Shown: piece after piece, positions 27,101-27,425 of the stretch
Position numbering within the stretch: position 1 is the stretch's first letter
Layout: each line of letters starts with the position of its first letter
Assembly (NCBI RefSeq): GCF_000186865.1
Contig: NW_008705561.1
Span: 3,437,951 to 3,465,375, forward strand
DNA: 27,425 nt
Source of the DNA: Aureococcus anophagefferens
Lineage: Eukaryota > Sar > Pelagophyceae > Pelagomonadales > Pelagomonadaceae
Direction of reading: 5' to 3'
Notes under the pieces: generated by a model
What the model saw: only the letters and a program-made list of their open reading frames with translations
The model's database searches: none
What the model was told of the DNA's origin: nothing
Translations under genes and position numbers: made by a program

Positions 27101-27344
27101 GACGGGCGAGACGACGTGGACGAAGCCCTCCGGCTACCACGGCCCGGAGGCCATCGCGCCCGGCGGCAAGGCCAAGTGGCTCGAGGCCCACGACCCCAAG
27201 AGCGGCCTGCCCTTCTACACGAATGCGGCGACGGGCGAGACGACGTGGGACCGGCCCAAGGGCGTCGAGATCAAGCCCGCGCCCGCCAAGGGCGCGAGGA
27301 CGCGGACCCTCTCCGCGGACACGAAGAAGTTCGCCGACATCTAG
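18118..27344 (+). CDS. Giant receptor-like protein: JmjC/cupin, Cys-rich repeats, EGF, EF-hand, ectodomain, TM, two WW domains
   Basis: Proposed exons are 18118-18758, 18970-25435 and 25524-27344: 8928 bp, 2975 residues. A signal peptide (about 1-25) leads into a JmjC/cupin_4-type 2-oxoglutarate oxygenase fold with HTD (His171, Asp173), FQLTGAKDW and a third ligand His253 (RRTVHAA). Next come about 20 Cys-rich modules of roughly 16 residues (C-x-x-C-x-AGTY..., GCC2/GCC3 or ephrin-receptor-like, about 300-625), an EGF-like CACEDGWTGYDC, an EF-hand DLNADEVLSGDEL (from 692), beta-rich regions (CarboxypepD_reg-like near 1030-1180), an Ala-rich coiled coil (about 2075-2105) and Thr/Pro-rich linkers. 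One TM helix (2750-2773) precedes a basic tail with WW domains (Trp2878/Trp2901 and Trp2921/Trp2944). Topology suggests a surface or lumenal receptor; function is unknown. Confidence 0.8.
18767..18969 (+). mobile_element. Introner element forming intron 1 of the JmjC-WW gene
   Basis: A 203-bp insert with a 15-bp perfect terminal inverted repeat (CTGTGTGGAAATCAA and its reverse complement) is flanked by the 8-bp duplication GTACGACG (18759-18766 and 18970-18977). The predicted intron 18759-18969 takes its GT donor from the duplicated target and its CAG acceptor from the element end, so splicing restores the pre-insertion sequence. Unspliced RNA meets TGA at 18904-18906. The same family occurs at 4922-5123. 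It interrupts the JmjC domain between the HxD motif and the third metal ligand. Confidence 0.92.
19246..20190 (+). repeat. Tandem ~48-bp repeats encoding Cys-rich modules
   Basis: Roughly twenty modules of about 16 residues with the pattern C-x-x-C-A/P-AG-T/S-Y. Some neighbours are nearly identical in DNA, such as GGCGCCGCGTCGTGCTCGAG near 19761 and 19809, and CTACG-GAGCTGCCTCGCC near 19670 and 19862, which indicates recent duplication or gene conversion within the array. Confidence 0.85.
25436..25523 (+). mobile_element. Short intron 2 of the JmjC-WW gene, introner-like
   Basis: An 88-bp GT-AG intron is needed to join the exon 2 frame (LLLVSEVGLD) to the exon 3 frame (VDCHEYVDIPVKVV). The intron starts GTCGACCG and the downstream exon starts GTCGACTG, a 7/8 match like a target duplication. 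Inside is a GCGACGCGCGCGC direct repeat (25454-25466 and 25474-25486). Terminal repeats are imperfect. Its end (GCGACGCCGCCCCTCGCAG) loosely resembles the end of the 183-bp MFS intron. Confidence 0.7.
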
Positions 27345-27425
27345 GCGCCGCGCGCGCCCCCCCCCCCCCGTCCCCTCGCCCGCGCGCGCCGACCGCGGCG
27401 CCCCTCCCGGGGGAGGGGGGGGGGG
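27345..27425. other. 3' flank with C and G homopolymers
   Basis: Downstream of the TAG at 27342-27344 is a C-run (27357-27369), GC-rich DNA and a final G-run interrupted by one A. Such runs are error-prone and may mark a contig edge. No polyadenylation signal is seen. Confidence 0.6.

Overview
The window looks like nuclear DNA of a very GC-rich unicellular stramenopile alga, most likely a pelagophyte close to Aureococcus anophagefferens. The evidence is intron-containing genes, strong G/C third-position bias, a plastid-targeting leader with the heterokont AFAP signature, FEN1, PMCA, WW and JmjC families, and above all introns with the structure of introner elements, which are known from Aureococcus and Micromonas. 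The species is inferred; no marker gene is present. A 50-base N gap lies at 10753-10802.

Layout. 1-~1545: a nested inverted-repeat (foldback) element with palindromic motifs, ending about 50 bp from the next stop codon. 1594-3536 (-): PPR/TPR-like organellar helical-repeat protein with a probable one-base indel. 4110-4384 (+): an orphan exon-like fragment. 4553-6405 (-): MFS transporter with two introner-type introns. 7321-10857 (+): plasma-membrane-type Ca2+ P-type ATPase running into the gap. 10854-11186 (-): unrecognised C-terminal fragment. 11343-12212 (+): membrane-anchored SGNH hydrolase whose start codon lies in a 38-bp tandem repeat that also makes an overlapping uORF. 13014-14039 (+): polytopic membrane protein with two Ser-x-Asp-Asp motifs. 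14394-14744 (+): small plastid-targeted membrane protein. 15095-15742 (+): CCDC137-like basic protein. 15806-17566 (-): FEN1 with a ~200-residue repetitive insert. 18118-27344 (+): a three-exon gene for a ~2975-residue receptor-like protein (signal peptide, JmjC/cupin, Cys-rich repeats, EGF, EF-hand, long ectodomain, one TM, two WW domains).

The genes do not form an obvious pathway; this is ordinary eukaryotic gene-dense sequence, and several genes point toward each other or diverge. The main discovery content is (i) four introns, all those recognised here, each starting with a 7-8 nt sequence repeated at the start of the downstream exon, two of them apparently using GC donors, and two being homologous elements spliced in opposite orientations; and (ii) the JmjC-Cys-rich-TM-WW chimeric protein, whose full reading frame appears only after both introns are removed.
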